Shown here: positions 1 through 7,923 of the stretch, in pieces
Numbering within the stretch: position 1 is the stretch's first letter
Layout of the letters: each line of letters starts with the position of its first letter
Assembly: GCA_012512325.1 (NCBI GenBank)
Contig: JAAZEL010000090.1
Location: forward strand, 1-37,873
Origin: Candidatus Fermentithermobacillaceae bacterium
Lineage (GTDB): Bacteria > Bacillota > Sulfobacillia > Fermentithermobacillales > Fermentithermobacillaceae
DNA length: 37,873 bases
Reading direction: 5' to 3'
Notes under the pieces: generated by a model
Told to the model about the DNA's origin: nothing
What the model saw: the letters and a program-made list of their open reading frames with translations, nothing else
Database searches by the model: none
Made by a program: the position numbers and the translations under genes

Positions 1-1008
1 GATCTCGTCGCCTCCTCCCCTGCCGATGATGATCTCGCCCTGCTCTTCAAGCCGGCGTATCAAGGCAACGATGCGCTGCTGGGCTTCCTCTACGTCCCGC
101 AATCTTACGGGCCCCAGGTAGTCTATGCTTTCCTTCAAGGTCTCCACGGCGCGGGACGACATGTTTCGGCAGAACTTGTTCATCACGTCCTCCGACGCGT
201 TCTTAAGAGCAAGGGGCAGGTCTCTGGACAAGTCAACGTCACGCAACAACCTCTGCATTGACCTGTCGTCGAGGTAGATGATGTCTTCAAACAAGAACAT
301 CCTGCGCTTGATTTCTTCAGCCAGTTCCGGAGCTTCCATTTCCAAGGCTCCCAGGATTGTCCTTTCGGTCTGACGGTCAACGTTATTGAGGATGTCCACA
401 ATGGTGCCAACTCCGCCGGCCTGGGTATAATCCTGGCCGACCAAGGAAAGCACTTTGCGCTCCAGGATGCGCTCAATCTCCTTGACTACATCGGGGCTTG
501 TCCTGTCCATCAATGATATCCGCCTGGCTACTTCCGCCTGGAGATCCGGTTCCAAGGATGCCAAAATCGAAGCCGCCTGAGAAGACGTCAAGTAGCTCAG
601 TACCAGGGCTATCGTTTGGGGTGACTCGCCTTCAAGGAAGTTCAGTATCTGAGCCCCATCGGACTTCCTGACCGTATCAAACGGTTTTACCTGCAAAGAT
701 GAGGTAAGCCTCTTCAGCACCGTTTGGGCTTGCTCAGGGCCAAGTGCCTTTTCCAGGAGTCTCTTGGCATATTCAATGCCACCTTCTTCAAGGTACTCCT
801 GGGCAATGCACATCTCGTTGAACTCTTCAAGTACCCTATCCTTAACCTCCTGCTCAACCTTGCGTCTTGATGCTATCTCCAGAGTAAGCACGTCAATGTC
901 TTCTTCCCGGAGATGCCTCATGACTTGCGCTGAAAGATCCGGCCCCAGGGTAATAAGCAGTATTGCCGCCTTTTCCCTGCCTGACAAGTTCCCGATGTAG
1001 GCGCTCAT
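1..1008 (-). CDS. fliG: Flagellar motor switch protein FliG (3' end cut by window edge)
   Basis: FliG forms the rotor ring on the cytoplasmic face of the MS ring and takes torque from the stator. Translating the minus strand from the ATG at 1008 gives 336 open codons starting MSAYIGNLSGREKAAILL, a typical FliG N-terminus. It continues through the middle domain (LNNVDRQTERTILGALE) and the C-terminal torque domain (FEDIIYLDDRSMQRLLRDVD). It reaches IIIGRGGGDEI at the window edge, so only the last few residues are missing compared with the usual 335-340. The ATG overlaps the fliF stop (TAATG), which implies translational coupling. It is the last visible gene of the flgB-flgC-fliE-fliF-fliG operon. 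Confidence 0.96.
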   Translation of the reverse strand, partial: MSAYIGNLSGREKAAILLITLGPDLSAQVMRHLREEDIDVLTLEIASRRKVEQEVKDRVLEEFNEMCIAQEYLEEGGIEYAKRLLEKALGPEQAQTVLKRLTSSLQVKPFDTVRKSDGAQILNFLEGESPQTIALVLSYLTSSQAASILASLEPDLQAEVARRISLMDRTSPDVVKEIERILERKVLSLVGQDYTQAGGVGTIVDILNNVDRQTERTILGALEMEAPELAEEIKRRMFLFEDIIYLDDRSMQRLLRDVDLSRDLPLALKNASEDVMNKFCRNMSSRAVETLKESIDYLGPVRLRDVEEAQQRIVALIRRLEEQGEIIIGRGGGDEI

Positions 1009-2540
1009 TATCTCTCATCCTCCAAGAGCCATGACTTAATCAGGGTGGCAACCAGTTGTGGGTTTGTACGGGCCAGTCTCTCCACATTCTCCCGGCTCCT
1101 TTGCCTGGCCAACAGTTCAGGAGAAATGGCGGGAGCGGTTTCCAGGGCAACAGAGGGTTCTTGTTCCAGGAGCTCCGCCATCTGCGCTTCCCGCCTGCGT
1201 CTTGCGATAATCAAGATCACGGTCCCTACAACTAGGGCGGCTGCCACCGCTATGGCGTATATGTAGATCCGCGGCAAACCTTCGGCAGGGGCGGGTTCTT
1301 CATCGAAGAGCTGGGCCAGGCTGGTATCAAACACCATCCCTGTAACCGAGATCTGATCTTGCCTTGAAGGATCCAACCCCAAGGCTGCGGTAACGGTCTC
1401 GGCTATCATTTCCCTTTCCTCTTCGTTCAGGTTCTTGTTCACCACAACCGCAACTGAGAGCTGCTTAATGGTTCCGGGGACTATCAGGGTCTCTGTAACC
1501 CTTTCGTTGACCTCGTAGTTCCGGAGCACCTCTGTGCGCTGGTATTGGAATTCACCTTGTCCCACAAATGAGTAAGACGGCACATCCAGGGCTCCTGCCT
1601 GCCCGCCGGGCGGGGCACCGGTACCCTGGTACATCTCGCTGGTTTCTTGGGTGCTCCTGAGTATTCCCGGAGGTTCGGATTCATACGTTCTGTCGGTTAT
1701 CTTGACCTTGTCGGTGTTCAAGACGGCACGCACCTGGCACACTACATTCCCGGGACCCAACACGGGAGTAAGCAAACCGAGCAGCCTGTTTTCCAGTTCC
1801 CTTTCGGTGGCAAAGGTAAGTTCAAGTACTGAACTCGTAGACAGATCGTCCTCACCTTCACCGTAAGGCAGGTCCTTTGACAGGAGCTTGCCCGACGCAT
1901 CCACCACCGTGACGTTTTCGGGTGTCAGGCCTTCAACGGCCCGCGATACAAGGTTCATTATCCCCCGTACTGATTCGGAGCTGAGGTTATATCCCGGCCT
2001 GGTCTTTACCAGAACCGACGCAGTGGGTTGCTGTCTCTGAGACACGAAAACCGTCTCCTCAGGCAATGCAATGTGGACCCTTGCGTCTTCTATGCCCGAC
2101 AATGCCGTAATGGTCCTGGTGAGTTCGCCTGACAGAGCCCTTACATATTGCACCCTGCGTTCGAAATCAGTTGACCAAATGCCCGTTGAACCCACGGCTT
2201 CAAACCCTACAACCCCGGACGACGGAAGCCCCATGGTCGCCAAGGAAAGCCTGACCCTGTGGACCCTGTCTGTGGGCACTCTTATAGTTCTCCCGCCGTC
2301 TGTGAGCTCATAAGGCACGCCTTGCTTCTCAAGTTCGCTGACTATGGCTCCTGCATCTGCCGGATCGAGGTTAGACCACAGGATTTCATAGGCAGGGCCT
2401 CTGGTCGAGTAAATCACCACTGCGACCAAGACTGCCAGGGCAACCGCGCCCCCAAGAATCACTACCCGTCGTTGGGTCTTGTTCAACCCGGACCAGGTCT
2501 GCTTTATCCCATTTGTAACGGACGTCACAAATTCTGGCAT
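1008..2540 (-). CDS. fliF: Flagellar M-ring protein FliF
   Basis: FliF builds the MS ring in the inner membrane, the base of the flagellar motor and its export gate. The 510-residue product has an N-terminal transmembrane helix at about 27-45 and the conserved stretch YEILWSNLDPADAGAIVSEL. This is followed by ring-building motifs such as VRVHRVRLSLA-type and DARVHIALPEETVF sequences. A second transmembrane helix lies near 425-446, followed by a basic run and a cytoplasmic tail ending in LIKSWLLED, the FliG-binding type of C-terminus. Length is slightly below many homologues (about 530-560). The ATG is the only reasonable start. The gene lies 30 bp after fliE and overlaps fliG by one base. Confidence 0.96.
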   Translation of the reverse strand: MPEFVTSVTNGIKQTWSGLNKTQRRVVILGGAVALAVLVAVVIYSTRGPAYEILWSNLDPADAGAIVSELEKQGVPYELTDGGRTIRVPTDRVHRVRLSLATMGLPSSGVVGFEAVGSTGIWSTDFERRVQYVRALSGELTRTITALSGIEDARVHIALPEETVFVSQRQQPTASVLVKTRPGYNLSSESVRGIMNLVSRAVEGLTPENVTVVDASGKLLSKDLPYGEGEDDLSTSSVLELTFATERELENRLLGLLTPVLGPGNVVCQVRAVLNTDKVKITDRTYESEPPGILRSTQETSEMYQGTGAPPGGQAGALDVPSYSFVGQGEFQYQRTEVLRNYEVNERVTETLIVPGTIKQLSVAVVVNKNLNEEEREMIAETVTAALGLDPSRQDQISVTGMVFDTSLAQLFDEEPAPAEGLPRIYIYAIAVAAALVVGTVILIIARRRREAQMAELLEQEPSVALETAPAISPELLARQRSRENVERLARTNPQLVATLIKSWLLEDER

Positions 2541-2570
2541 CGGTTGTCACACCCACCTTTGCGACCCGTG

Positions 2571-2864
2571 TTACAAGGGCATTCTCATTATTTCCTGGTA
2601 CGCCTCTATGGCTTTGTTCCTTACGGCTATAACGAGGTCCAAAGTGAGGCTGGCTTTCTCGGCGGCAAGCACCGCGGTGTGCATATCACGGGCATTCCCA
2701 GTTACCAGGTCGATCTGAGAAGCCAAAAGCTCCTTGTCCAGGTTCTCAATCATGTTCAACGTACGCTTGAACAGATCGTTGAAGGAGACATCCGGATGTG
2801 ATCTGACGCTACCGTTGTTTACTGCCGATCCGGTGGCCGGAATCGAAATAGGCCTGATTACCAT
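2571..2864 (-). CDS. fliE: Flagellar hook-basal body complex protein FliE
   Basis: FliE is the small adaptor between the MS ring and the proximal rod. The 97-residue product ends with the family signature: ALLAAEKASLTLDL-like sequence (here AVLAAEKASLTLDLVIAV), then RNKAIEAYQEIMRM. The N-terminus is variable and low in complexity, as is usual. The ATG is preceded by a GGGGGGTAG Shine-Dalgarno. It sits between flgC and fliF in the canonical order. No signal peptide is expected, because export uses the flagellar type III apparatus. Confidence 0.95.
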   Translation of the reverse strand: MVIRPISIPATGSAVNNGSVRSHPDVSFNDLFKRTLNMIENLDKELLASQIDLVTGNARDMHTAVLAAEKASLTLDLVIAVRNKAIEAYQEIMRMPL

Positions 2865-2906
2865 ATTGCTACCCCCCGATTAGCGAAACTTATGTATGCT
2901 ACGCTC

Positions 2907-3365
2907 TTAGGCTCTGAACATGTCCAGGGCTTTCTGTATCATTGCCTTCGCGGCTTCCATGGCAGTCACGTTGGCTTCGTAAGATCTGGTGGCTGCCATC
3001 ATGTCGACCATTTCTGTGACCACATTTACGTTGGGATAATAAACGTACCCCTCGCTGTCGGCATCGGGGTGCCCCGGAGAATAGACCCTGCGGAGAGGAG
3101 ATGAATCCTCAATCACACCTGTTACCTTCACGCCCATAGGGTAGGATGGCACTTGTGCAACGGGCAGTTGCGCAAACAACACGTTCCTAAAGGGGAAGCG
3201 TTCTTGCGTCCTGGGCGCAAATACAGCAATCTTCCGGCGGTAAGGCTCACCCCTTTCAGTCCTGGTACTCTCGGCATTAGCCAGGTTAGAGGCTATGATG
3301 TCAAGCCGCAGCCTCTGAGCTGTAAGGCCCGATGCACTTGTCTCCATGGATGCGAATATTCTCAC
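2907..3365 (-). CDS. flgC: Flagellar basal-body rod protein FlgC
   Basis: FlgC is a proximal rod subunit exported through the flagellar type III system. The 152-residue product starts (GTG) with RIFASMETSASGLTAQRLR, followed by the rod-family signature ASNLANAEST around residue 27. It ends with the D0 helix VVTEMVDMMAATRSYEANV plus AMIQKALDMFRA, shared by rod and hook proteins. A strong GGAGGTAG ribosome-binding site lies just before the GTG at 3365. It is separated from flgB by only 3 bp, so the two are surely cotranscribed. Confidence 0.96.
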   Translation of the reverse strand: MRIFASMETSASGLTAQRLRLDIIASNLANAESTRTERGEPYRRKIAVFAPRTQERFPFRNVLFAQLPVAQVPSYPMGVKVTGVIEDSSPLRRVYSPGHPDADSEGYVYYPNVNVVTEMVDMMAATRSYEANVTAMEAAKAMIQKALDMFRA

Positions 3366-3368
3366 AGA

Positions 3369-3746
3369 CTACCTCCTCCCTTCGGTGATGGCTCTTCTCA
3401 AGAGTGAGAACTCTGCGGTCAATTGGCGGGATACGGCCGTGTAGTAGTAAGCGTTGGCCGATACTTCCGCCATCTCTCTGTCGATGTCTACACTGTTCCC
3501 GTCCGGAGTGACGCTGGTGGTGTCCAGGCTGACCGCAATGGTGTCCCGATACTTTTCCCGCATGTGCAACGGGCTTGTGACTGTGAGCCTCAGACGCGGC
3601 CTGAGGGCGTCGTACAAGTAATCTTCGAAATTGACCCTGGCCGCCTTGTAGCCCGGCGTATCACTGTTGGCTATGTTGTTGGCCAAAACCTCATGTCTGA
3701 GCCATGCACCGGTAAGCGCCCTGTGCATCAAGCCGGTTATGCTCAC
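3369..3746 (-). CDS. flgB: Flagellar basal-body rod protein FlgB
   Basis: FlgB is a proximal rod subunit and the first gene of the flagellar operon here. The open frame runs further upstream to 3848, but that extension overlaps a riboswitch and terminator and has no FlgB-like residues. The GTG at 3746 has an AGGGGGTGA Shine-Dalgarno 5 nt upstream and gives 125 residues. They start SITGLMHRALTGAWLRHEVL and lead into the rod signature NNIANSDTPGYK at about residue 23. That spacing matches other FlgB proteins, which are usually 120-135 residues. The C-terminal helix (YYYTAVSRQLTAEFSLLRRA) is also typical. Confidence 0.94.
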   Translation of the reverse strand: MSITGLMHRALTGAWLRHEVLANNIANSDTPGYKAARVNFEDYLYDALRPRLRLTVTSPLHMREKYRDTIAVSLDTTSVTPDGNSVDIDREMAEVSANAYYYTAVSRQLTAEFSLLRRAITEGRR

Positions 3747-3761
3747 ACGGATCACCCCCTT

Positions 3762-3795
3762 AAGAAACCGAAAGCCTTCCGCGAAACCGGAAGGC
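3762..3795 (-). terminator. Intrinsic terminator of the flgB riboswitch
   Basis: Read on the minus strand, 3795-3774 is a hairpin with a perfect 8-bp stem (GCCTTCCG / CGGAAGGC) and a 6-nt loop. It is followed by a T-biased run TTTCGGTTTCTT at 3773-3762. It sits between the cyclic-di-GMP aptamer and the flgB ribosome-binding site, where the expression platform of a transcriptional riboswitch is expected. The T tract is interrupted by GG, so its efficiency is uncertain. Confidence 0.75.
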
Positions 3796-3831
3796 CAGTA
3801 CAATCGATAGCAAAAGAAGCAACCGCCCTTC

Positions 3832-3918
3832 GGTGGCCCGGCCATCATAGCGGAAAGCGGCGTCCCCGCCTTAGATCCGCGGCTTTGCGTCTCTGCCTTT
3901 CGACAGATTTGCCTTTAT
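3832..3918 (-). ncRNA. Cyclic-di-GMP-I (GEMM) riboswitch aptamer upstream of flgB
   Basis: The minus strand shows all hallmarks of the class I cyclic-di-GMP aptamer in order. First comes AAAGGCAAAT (3916-3907). Next is a 6-bp stem closed by the GAAA tetraloop (3907-3892). Then comes the invariant GACGCAAAGCC (3891-3881). A second arm follows, with the stem GCGGA/TCCGC enclosing TCTAA and a GGCG-GGGA-CGCC hairpin (3880-3850). The last element is TATGATGGCCGGGCCACC (3849-3832), the tetraloop-receptor and closing strand. A terminator and flgB follow directly. By family knowledge, ligand binding in such Firmicute leaders usually favours termination and so turns motility off. The sign of regulation here is inferred. 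Confidence 0.9.
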
Positions 3919-3952
3919 CGGTTTGCGGTAACCAGCATTTTCCTTATTTGGT

Positions 3953-3985
3953 TGTCCGATGTGTTCTTTTCGACACAAACGGACA
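3953..3985 (-). repeat. Long imperfect inverted repeat between codY and the riboswitch
   Basis: TGTCCG (3953-3958) pairs with CGGACA (3980-3985). Inside this a further 5 bp (TGTGT/ACACA on the minus strand) close around an 8-nt loop after a small internal mismatch. There is no T tract on either side, so it is not a standard intrinsic terminator. It could be an mRNA-stabilising 3' hairpin of the codY transcript or an operator. Confidence 0.55.
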
Positions 3986-4018
3986 GATTCCTTCTTTTCT
4001 TATCGAAATTCCACGAAA

Positions 4019-4795
4019 CTATCTTAGTTTTTTCAGTTCATCCAGGAGTTTCAAGTTCAGGACCTTGATGTACGTCCCCTTCATGCCCAGGGATCTGGAT
4101 TCAATCACCCCTGCTGACTCGAACTTACGCAAAGCATTGACTATGACGGAGCGGGTGATTCCGACCCGATCAGCCACCTTGGAAGCTACAAGACACCCTT
4201 CGGTGCCTCCAAGTTCCTCGAAAATGTCTTTCATGGCGTTGAGCTCGGAAAACGACAGGGTTCCCAGTGCGACCTGTACGGCGGCACGCTGACGGCTTTC
4301 TTCTTCCACTTTCTCCTGCTTGTACCTAATCATCTCCATGGCGGCCACAGTAGCTGCATGCTCAGCAAGGATAAGATCGGCAGTATCCAAGGGGCCCGAT
4401 GTACGAGCCAACACAAGAGTCCCCAACCTGTCCCCGCCGCCCACCACCGGCACTATGGTGGTGACTTTACCCTTGTACGGGCAATCATGCTCCTCGAGGA
4501 ACACGCACTTGTCAGTGTCATTCTGGATATTTGCAGCGGTATCCCTGTGCATGTACAGCCTTTCCGTATAGGAAACAGGGAACTCGCTTTGGTTCAGCAC
4601 CTCTGCTTTCATCACCTGGCAGTCAAAATCGTCCAGAAGTGAATAGCCGAGGATTCGGCCGAGTTTGTCCAATATATAGACATTACATTCCAGAGAGTCT
4701 CTTAGCACCCTTGCGCTTGCATGAAAGTCCACCTCTGCTGCTCCGATCCTCAGTAGTTGGTTCATCTTGCGTGTCTTTTCCAGTAATGTCTGCAT
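4019..4795 (-). CDS. codY: GTP- and branched-chain-amino-acid-sensing repressor CodY
   Basis: CodY is the global nutritional regulator of Bacillota. It binds isoleucine/valine through an N-terminal GAF domain, responds to GTP in many species, and binds DNA through a C-terminal winged helix. The 258-residue product (usual length about 259) starts MQTLLEKTRKMNQLLR. The GAF region spans about residues 1-155. The near-invariant helix-turn-helix ASKVADRVGITRSVIVNALR lies at about 204-223, followed by FESAGVIESRSLGMKGTYIK. It is the last gene of the codV-hslV-hslU-codY operon, as in Bacillus, with the flagellar operon immediately downstream. By analogy it may repress motility or sporulation genes, but no CodY box was identified here. 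Confidence 0.97.
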   Translation of the reverse strand: MQTLLEKTRKMNQLLRIGAAEVDFHASARVLRDSLECNVYILDKLGRILGYSLLDDFDCQVMKAEVLNQSEFPVSYTERLYMHRDTAANIQNDTDKCVFLEEHDCPYKGKVTTIVPVVGGGDRLGTLVLARTSGPLDTADLILAEHAATVAAMEMIRYKQEKVEEESRQRAAVQVALGTLSFSELNAMKDIFEELGGTEGCLVASKVADRVGITRSVIVNALRKFESAGVIESRSLGMKGTYIKVLNLKLLDELKKLR

Positions 4796-4821
4796 TTTCT
4801 ACTCTCCCTTTCCTGTATCGG

Positions 4822-6225
4822 CTACAATATATACCTGGTCAGATCTGTATCGCTCACCAGGCCCTTCAATCTGTCTTGGACGTATTGCCTGTCAACAATC
4901 ACTTCTCCCTGCACACCGTCAGGCGCCTCAAACAGCTCGTCTTCAAGGAGTTTTTCCATCACCGTATGAAGCCGCCTTGCACCGATGTTTTCGCTCAGCT
5001 GGTTCACTGTGAACGCCATCTTGGCAATCTCCCTTATGCCGTCGGGAGTGAACTCGAGACGGACCCCGTCTGTCTCCAGCAATGCCTTGTACTGCCGGGC
5101 CAGTGAGTTCTCGGGTTCCGTGAGAATCCTCACGAAATCCTCTTCTTCAAGGGCGTCCAACTCAACCCTGATGGGAAAACGTCCCTGCAATTCAGGAATC
5201 AGGTCCGAAGGCTTGGTCACATGAAACGCACCGGCACCTATGAACAATATGTGGTCCGTCCTTACAGGGCCATACTTGGTTATCACCGTGGTGCCTTCGA
5301 CTATAGGCAACAGGTCCCTCTGAACTCCTTCCCGGGAAACATCAGGGCCCACCCCCGATTCTCTTCCGGCGATCTTATCCAGCTCGTCGAGGAACACTAT
5401 GCCCTGTTTCTCGCACCGCCTTATCGCTTCTGCAACGATGGCATCCTGATCCACAAGCTTGGCCGCTTCTTCCTGTGCCAGGATTCTCCTGGCTTCCCCT
5501 ACGGAAACCCTTCTCTTCCTGGTCCGCTTTGGCAGAAGCCCTCCGAAGATGTCTTGCATGTTGATCTCCATCTCCTGCATACCCACACCGTCGAAGAACT
5601 CAACCCTGGGCGCAGTGGTATCCTCAACCTCAATCTCAACTTCTTGGTCCTCCAGCTCCCCGTCCCTGAGCTGCTGACGGATCAGTTTCCTCTGGACACG
5701 GGCCTGACGGACCCTCTCATTGAAATCGTCATCTTCATCATACTCCTGTTCTTGCTGAGCGGGATTGAACAGCACCTCAAAGGGGTTGGGTACGGTTCTG
5801 CGCTTCCTGGGCATGGGGCACAGTATATCAACAAGCCGCTCTTCAGCCAGGGCCTCAGCCCGGTCCTGGACGTTCCGGAAGCTCTCTTTCCTGACCATGC
5901 TAACGGCGCTTTCAACAAGGTCACGTATGATGGAGTCCACATCGCGGCCCACATAGCCCACTTCAGTGAACTTGGAGGCTTCCACCTTTACGAAGGGCGC
6001 ATTGACCAGCTTGGCCAGCCGCCTGCAAATCTCTGTTTTCCCCACTCCTGTAGGGCCTATCATAAGGATGTTCTTCGGAATAATGTCGTCTTGCAAGTCT
6101 CCTGAGACTCTCTGTCTCCTCAACCTGTTCCTGAGGGCCACGGCAACGGCGCGCTTGGCCTGGTTCTGCCCTACGATATACTTGTCTAGCTCTGCCACTA
6201 TCTCCCGAGGAGTCAATTCTTCCAT
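4822..6225 (-). CDS. hslU: ATP-dependent protease ATPase subunit HslU (ClpY)
   Basis: HslU is the AAA+ unfoldase ring that feeds proteins to the HslV peptidase. The protein shows [17 protein letters not shown] at the N-terminus, Walker A GPTGVGKT at about 57-64, and an insertion (I) domain rich in acidic and basic residues. Walker B is [10 protein letters not shown]. The C-terminus is [10 protein letters not shown], the tail that docks into HslV. The ATG at 6225 is preferred over the ATG at 6243. It has a GGGGGATG ribosome-binding site at proper spacing and gives [10 protein letters not shown], matching the family start (467 residues). It follows hslV by about 35 bp and precedes codY. Confidence 0.96.
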   Translation of the reverse strand: MEELTPREIVAELDKYIVGQNQAKRAVAVALRNRLRRQRVSGDLQDDIIPKNILMIGPTGVGKTEICRRLAKLVNAPFVKVEASKFTEVGYVGRDVDSIIRDLVESAVSMVRKESFRNVQDRAEALAEERLVDILCPMPRKRRTVPNPFEVLFNPAQQEQEYDEDDDFNERVRQARVQRKLIRQQLRDGELEDQEVEIEVEDTTAPRVEFFDGVGMQEMEINMQDIFGGLLPKRTRKRRVSVGEARRILAQEEAAKLVDQDAIVAEAIRRCEKQGIVFLDELDKIAGRESGVGPDVSREGVQRDLLPIVEGTTVITKYGPVRTDHILFIGAGAFHVTKPSDLIPELQGRFPIRVELDALEEEDFVRILTEPENSLARQYKALLETDGVRLEFTPDGIREIAKMAFTVNQLSENIGARRLHTVMEKLLEDELFEAPDGVQGEVIVDRQYVQDRLKGLVSDTDLTRYIL

Positions 6226-6259
6226 GCTCACACCATCCCCCATGGCTCAGGCAACAATG

Positions 6260-6817
6260 TCAGCCCAATTCCTCGACAACAATGTTGTCATTAGTGTATA
6301 TGCATATAGATGCCGCTATCTTCAACGCTTCCCTTGCAATATCAGCTCCGTCCATGTCGGTGAACCTCATGAGAGCCTTGGCGGCCGCCATTGCGTATGC
6401 GCCGCCGGAACCTATGGCCAGTACCGGTTCGTCTGGTTCGATGACCTCACCTGTGCCGGAAACCAGCAGCAGATGTTGTTTGTCCATGCAGAGCAGCATT
6501 GCCTTTAGCTGTCTCAGCACCCTGTCGGTTCGCCATTCCTTGGCAAGGTTGACGGTGGCCCTAGGCAGATCGCCCCTTGTCTCTTCAAGATGGCCCTCAA
6601 GCTTGTCAAACAGGGTCAACGCATCTCCTACGGAACCTGCAAAACCGGCTATAACTGAATTCTTGTAAAGCTTTCTTACTTTCCTTGCACCAGATTTCAA
6701 GATGGTATGGTTTGTTTCCAGGGTAACCTGACCATCCCCGGCCATGGCCGCCTTTCCACGCGCCCTGACGGCCAGCACAGTTGTGCCAAGGATGAAAGGT
6801 TTGCTTTCAACTGTCAT
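6260..6817 (-). CDS. hslV: ATP-dependent protease proteolytic subunit HslV (ClpQ)
   Basis: HslV is the threonine peptidase of the HslUV complex, related to proteasome beta subunits. The core begins [22 protein letters not shown], in which the first Thr after the Gly would be the nucleophile exposed by processing. The frame is open to a GTG at 6853, but the ATG at 6817 has AAAGGGGCGG 5 nt upstream and leaves a short propeptide of about 11 residues ([11 protein letters not shown]), giving 185 residues. It overlaps the 3' end of the upstream recombinase gene by 11 bp and so is translationally coupled. The order codV-hslV-hslU-codY is conserved in Bacillota. Confidence 0.95.
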   Translation of the reverse strand: MTVESKPFILGTTVLAVRARGKAAMAGDGQVTLETNHTILKSGARKVRKLYKNSVIAGFAGSVGDALTLFDKLEGHLEETRGDLPRATVNLAKEWRTDRVLRQLKAMLLCMDKQHLLLVSGTGEVIEPDEPVLAIGSGGAYAMAAAKALMRFTDMDGADIAREALKIAASICIYTNDNIVVEELG

Positions 6818-7826
6818 GTTTTCCGCCCCTTTCAAGACCCGCTCCACTCTCACCGGACAAGCTTTCCCTCTGGTTGGTTTGAGCCCTTGGATGGGCGTTC
6901 TTATACACTTGCCTCAACCGGTCAGGCATGACATGGGTGTATATCTGGGTTGTCTTGATGCTTGCATGGCCGAGCATCTCCTGGACGGAACGCAGGTCGG
7001 CACCGCCTGACAGCAGGTGGGTTGCAAAAGAATGCCTGAGAGTATGGGGTGAATGTCCCTGCGGGTCAATGCCTGCCTCCAAAATGTACTTGTGAAGGAT
7101 CCGCCTGATGGACCTGGCAGACAATCGATTCCCAAACCTGTTGATGAAAAGCGGCTTTCTCAACACCGGGTACCCATGGGTTTCCTCTTGCGACTTTTTC
7201 TCTAGGGCCGGACGTCCCCTTTCCAGGTAGCGCCCAAGGGCCTCCAAGGCCACCGAACCAAGGGGTACGAATCTTTCCTTATCGCCCTTGCCGGTAACCT
7301 GCACAAACCCCAGAGAGTAGTCGATGTCGCCGATATTGAGTTTGGCTGCCTCGCCCACGCGCAAGCCTGAGCCGTACAAGAGTTCTACAATGGCCCTGTC
7401 ACGCATTCCCATAGGGGTGCTTGTGTCAATCACCGATATGATGCGCGCAACCTGTTCCTTGGAAAACACTTTTGGCAAGTAGGTGTGGGCCTTCCTGGAA
7501 GACACCCCCTTGGCCGGGTTCTCATGGACAGCACCCCGGCGTACAAGGAAGCGGCAGAAACTCCTTACGGCGGACAGTTTCCGGGATACGGTAGCACCCT
7601 TATAGCCCTGCCTGCCCAAGTATGCGGCGAAACTCCGGATATGTTCGGGCTTAAGATCTGCCGAAGCCAAATCGTCAACCCGCTTGCCGCAGGCATTTTC
7701 GGCAAGGAAACGGAAAAACTGTTCAAGGTCTTGCGCGTAAGACTGAACAGTGTTGTGACTCTGAGTCTTGGATACTGCTATTTCTACGAGAAAATCTTCC
7801 TTCAGTTGAAGCAGGGAGTTTGCCAT
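6807..7826 (-). CDS. xerC: Tyrosine recombinase XerC/CodV
   Basis: This is a site-specific tyrosine recombinase that resolves chromosome dimers at dif. The 339-residue product has an N-terminal SAM-like core-binding domain (about 8-105) and a C-terminal catalytic domain. All catalytic residues are visible: Arg156 in GSGLRVGEA, Lys180 in VTGKGDKER, His261 and Arg264 in [10 protein letters not shown], His287 in [11 protein letters not shown], and the nucleophile Tyr296 in QIYTHV. The tail after about residue 310 is longer than in most homologues (about 300 residues) and runs into hslV. Its position upstream of hslVU-codY identifies it as the CodV orthologue rather than a phage integrase. Confidence 0.94.
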   Translation of the reverse strand: MANSLLQLKEDFLVEIAVSKTQSHNTVQSYAQDLEQFFRFLAENACGKRVDDLASADLKPEHIRSFAAYLGRQGYKGATVSRKLSAVRSFCRFLVRRGAVHENPAKGVSSRKAHTYLPKVFSKEQVARIISVIDTSTPMGMRDRAIVELLYGSGLRVGEAAKLNIGDIDYSLGFVQVTGKGDKERFVPLGSVALEALGRYLERGRPALEKKSQEETHGYPVLRKPLFINRFGNRLSARSIRRILHKYILEAGIDPQGHSPHTLRHSFATHLLSGGADLRSVQEMLGHASIKTTQIYTHVMPDRLRQVYKNAHPRAQTNQRESLSGESGAGLERGGKHDS

Positions 7827-7878
7827 TTAACCGCCTTCCCAAAGAACAATCCTGCATAAGTTCACATTATCAGCTTAT

Positions 7879-7906
7879 ATTATCATTTCGACTTACGTGG
7901 CATCAA
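7879..7906 (-). promoter_or_regulatory. Sigma-A-type promoter of the codV-hslVU-codY operon
   Basis: On the minus strand, TTGATG (7906-7901) is followed after 16 bp by GATAAT (7884-7879), about 53 bp upstream of the xerC/codV ATG. It lies in the short gap after topA. The boxes match the consensus at 4/6 and 5/6. A second GATAAT a few bases downstream has no good -35. Confidence 0.5.
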
Positions 7907-7923
7907 CCGTTTTCGAAATATTC

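Noticed and set aside
2259-2801. Long plus-strand open frame opposite fliF/fliE
   Set aside because: It is antisense to two certain flagellar genes, has no family-like features and no ribosome-binding site.
3747-3848. N-terminal extension of flgB from an upstream start
   Set aside because: It overlaps the riboswitch 3' strand and terminator, has no FlgB-like residues, and the GTG at 3746 has the proper ribosome-binding site.
3911-3940. A sigma-D-like -10 (ACCGATAA) for the flagellar operon
   Set aside because: Transcription from it would start inside the cyclic-di-GMP aptamer and destroy it, and the -35 is weak (AAAA instead of TAAA).
3423-4292. 289-codon plus-strand open frame opposite flgB, riboswitch and codY
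   Set aside because: It spans two real genes and an RNA element on the opposite strand and has no recognisable motif.
5221-6105. 294-codon plus-strand open frame opposite hslU
   Set aside because: It is a shadow of the hslU reading frame. The composition is unnatural and hslU is certain on the other strand.
6818-6853. Longer HslV N-terminus from the GTG at 6853
   Set aside because: It lies inside the recombinase gene without a ribosome-binding site, and the ATG at 6817 is well supported.
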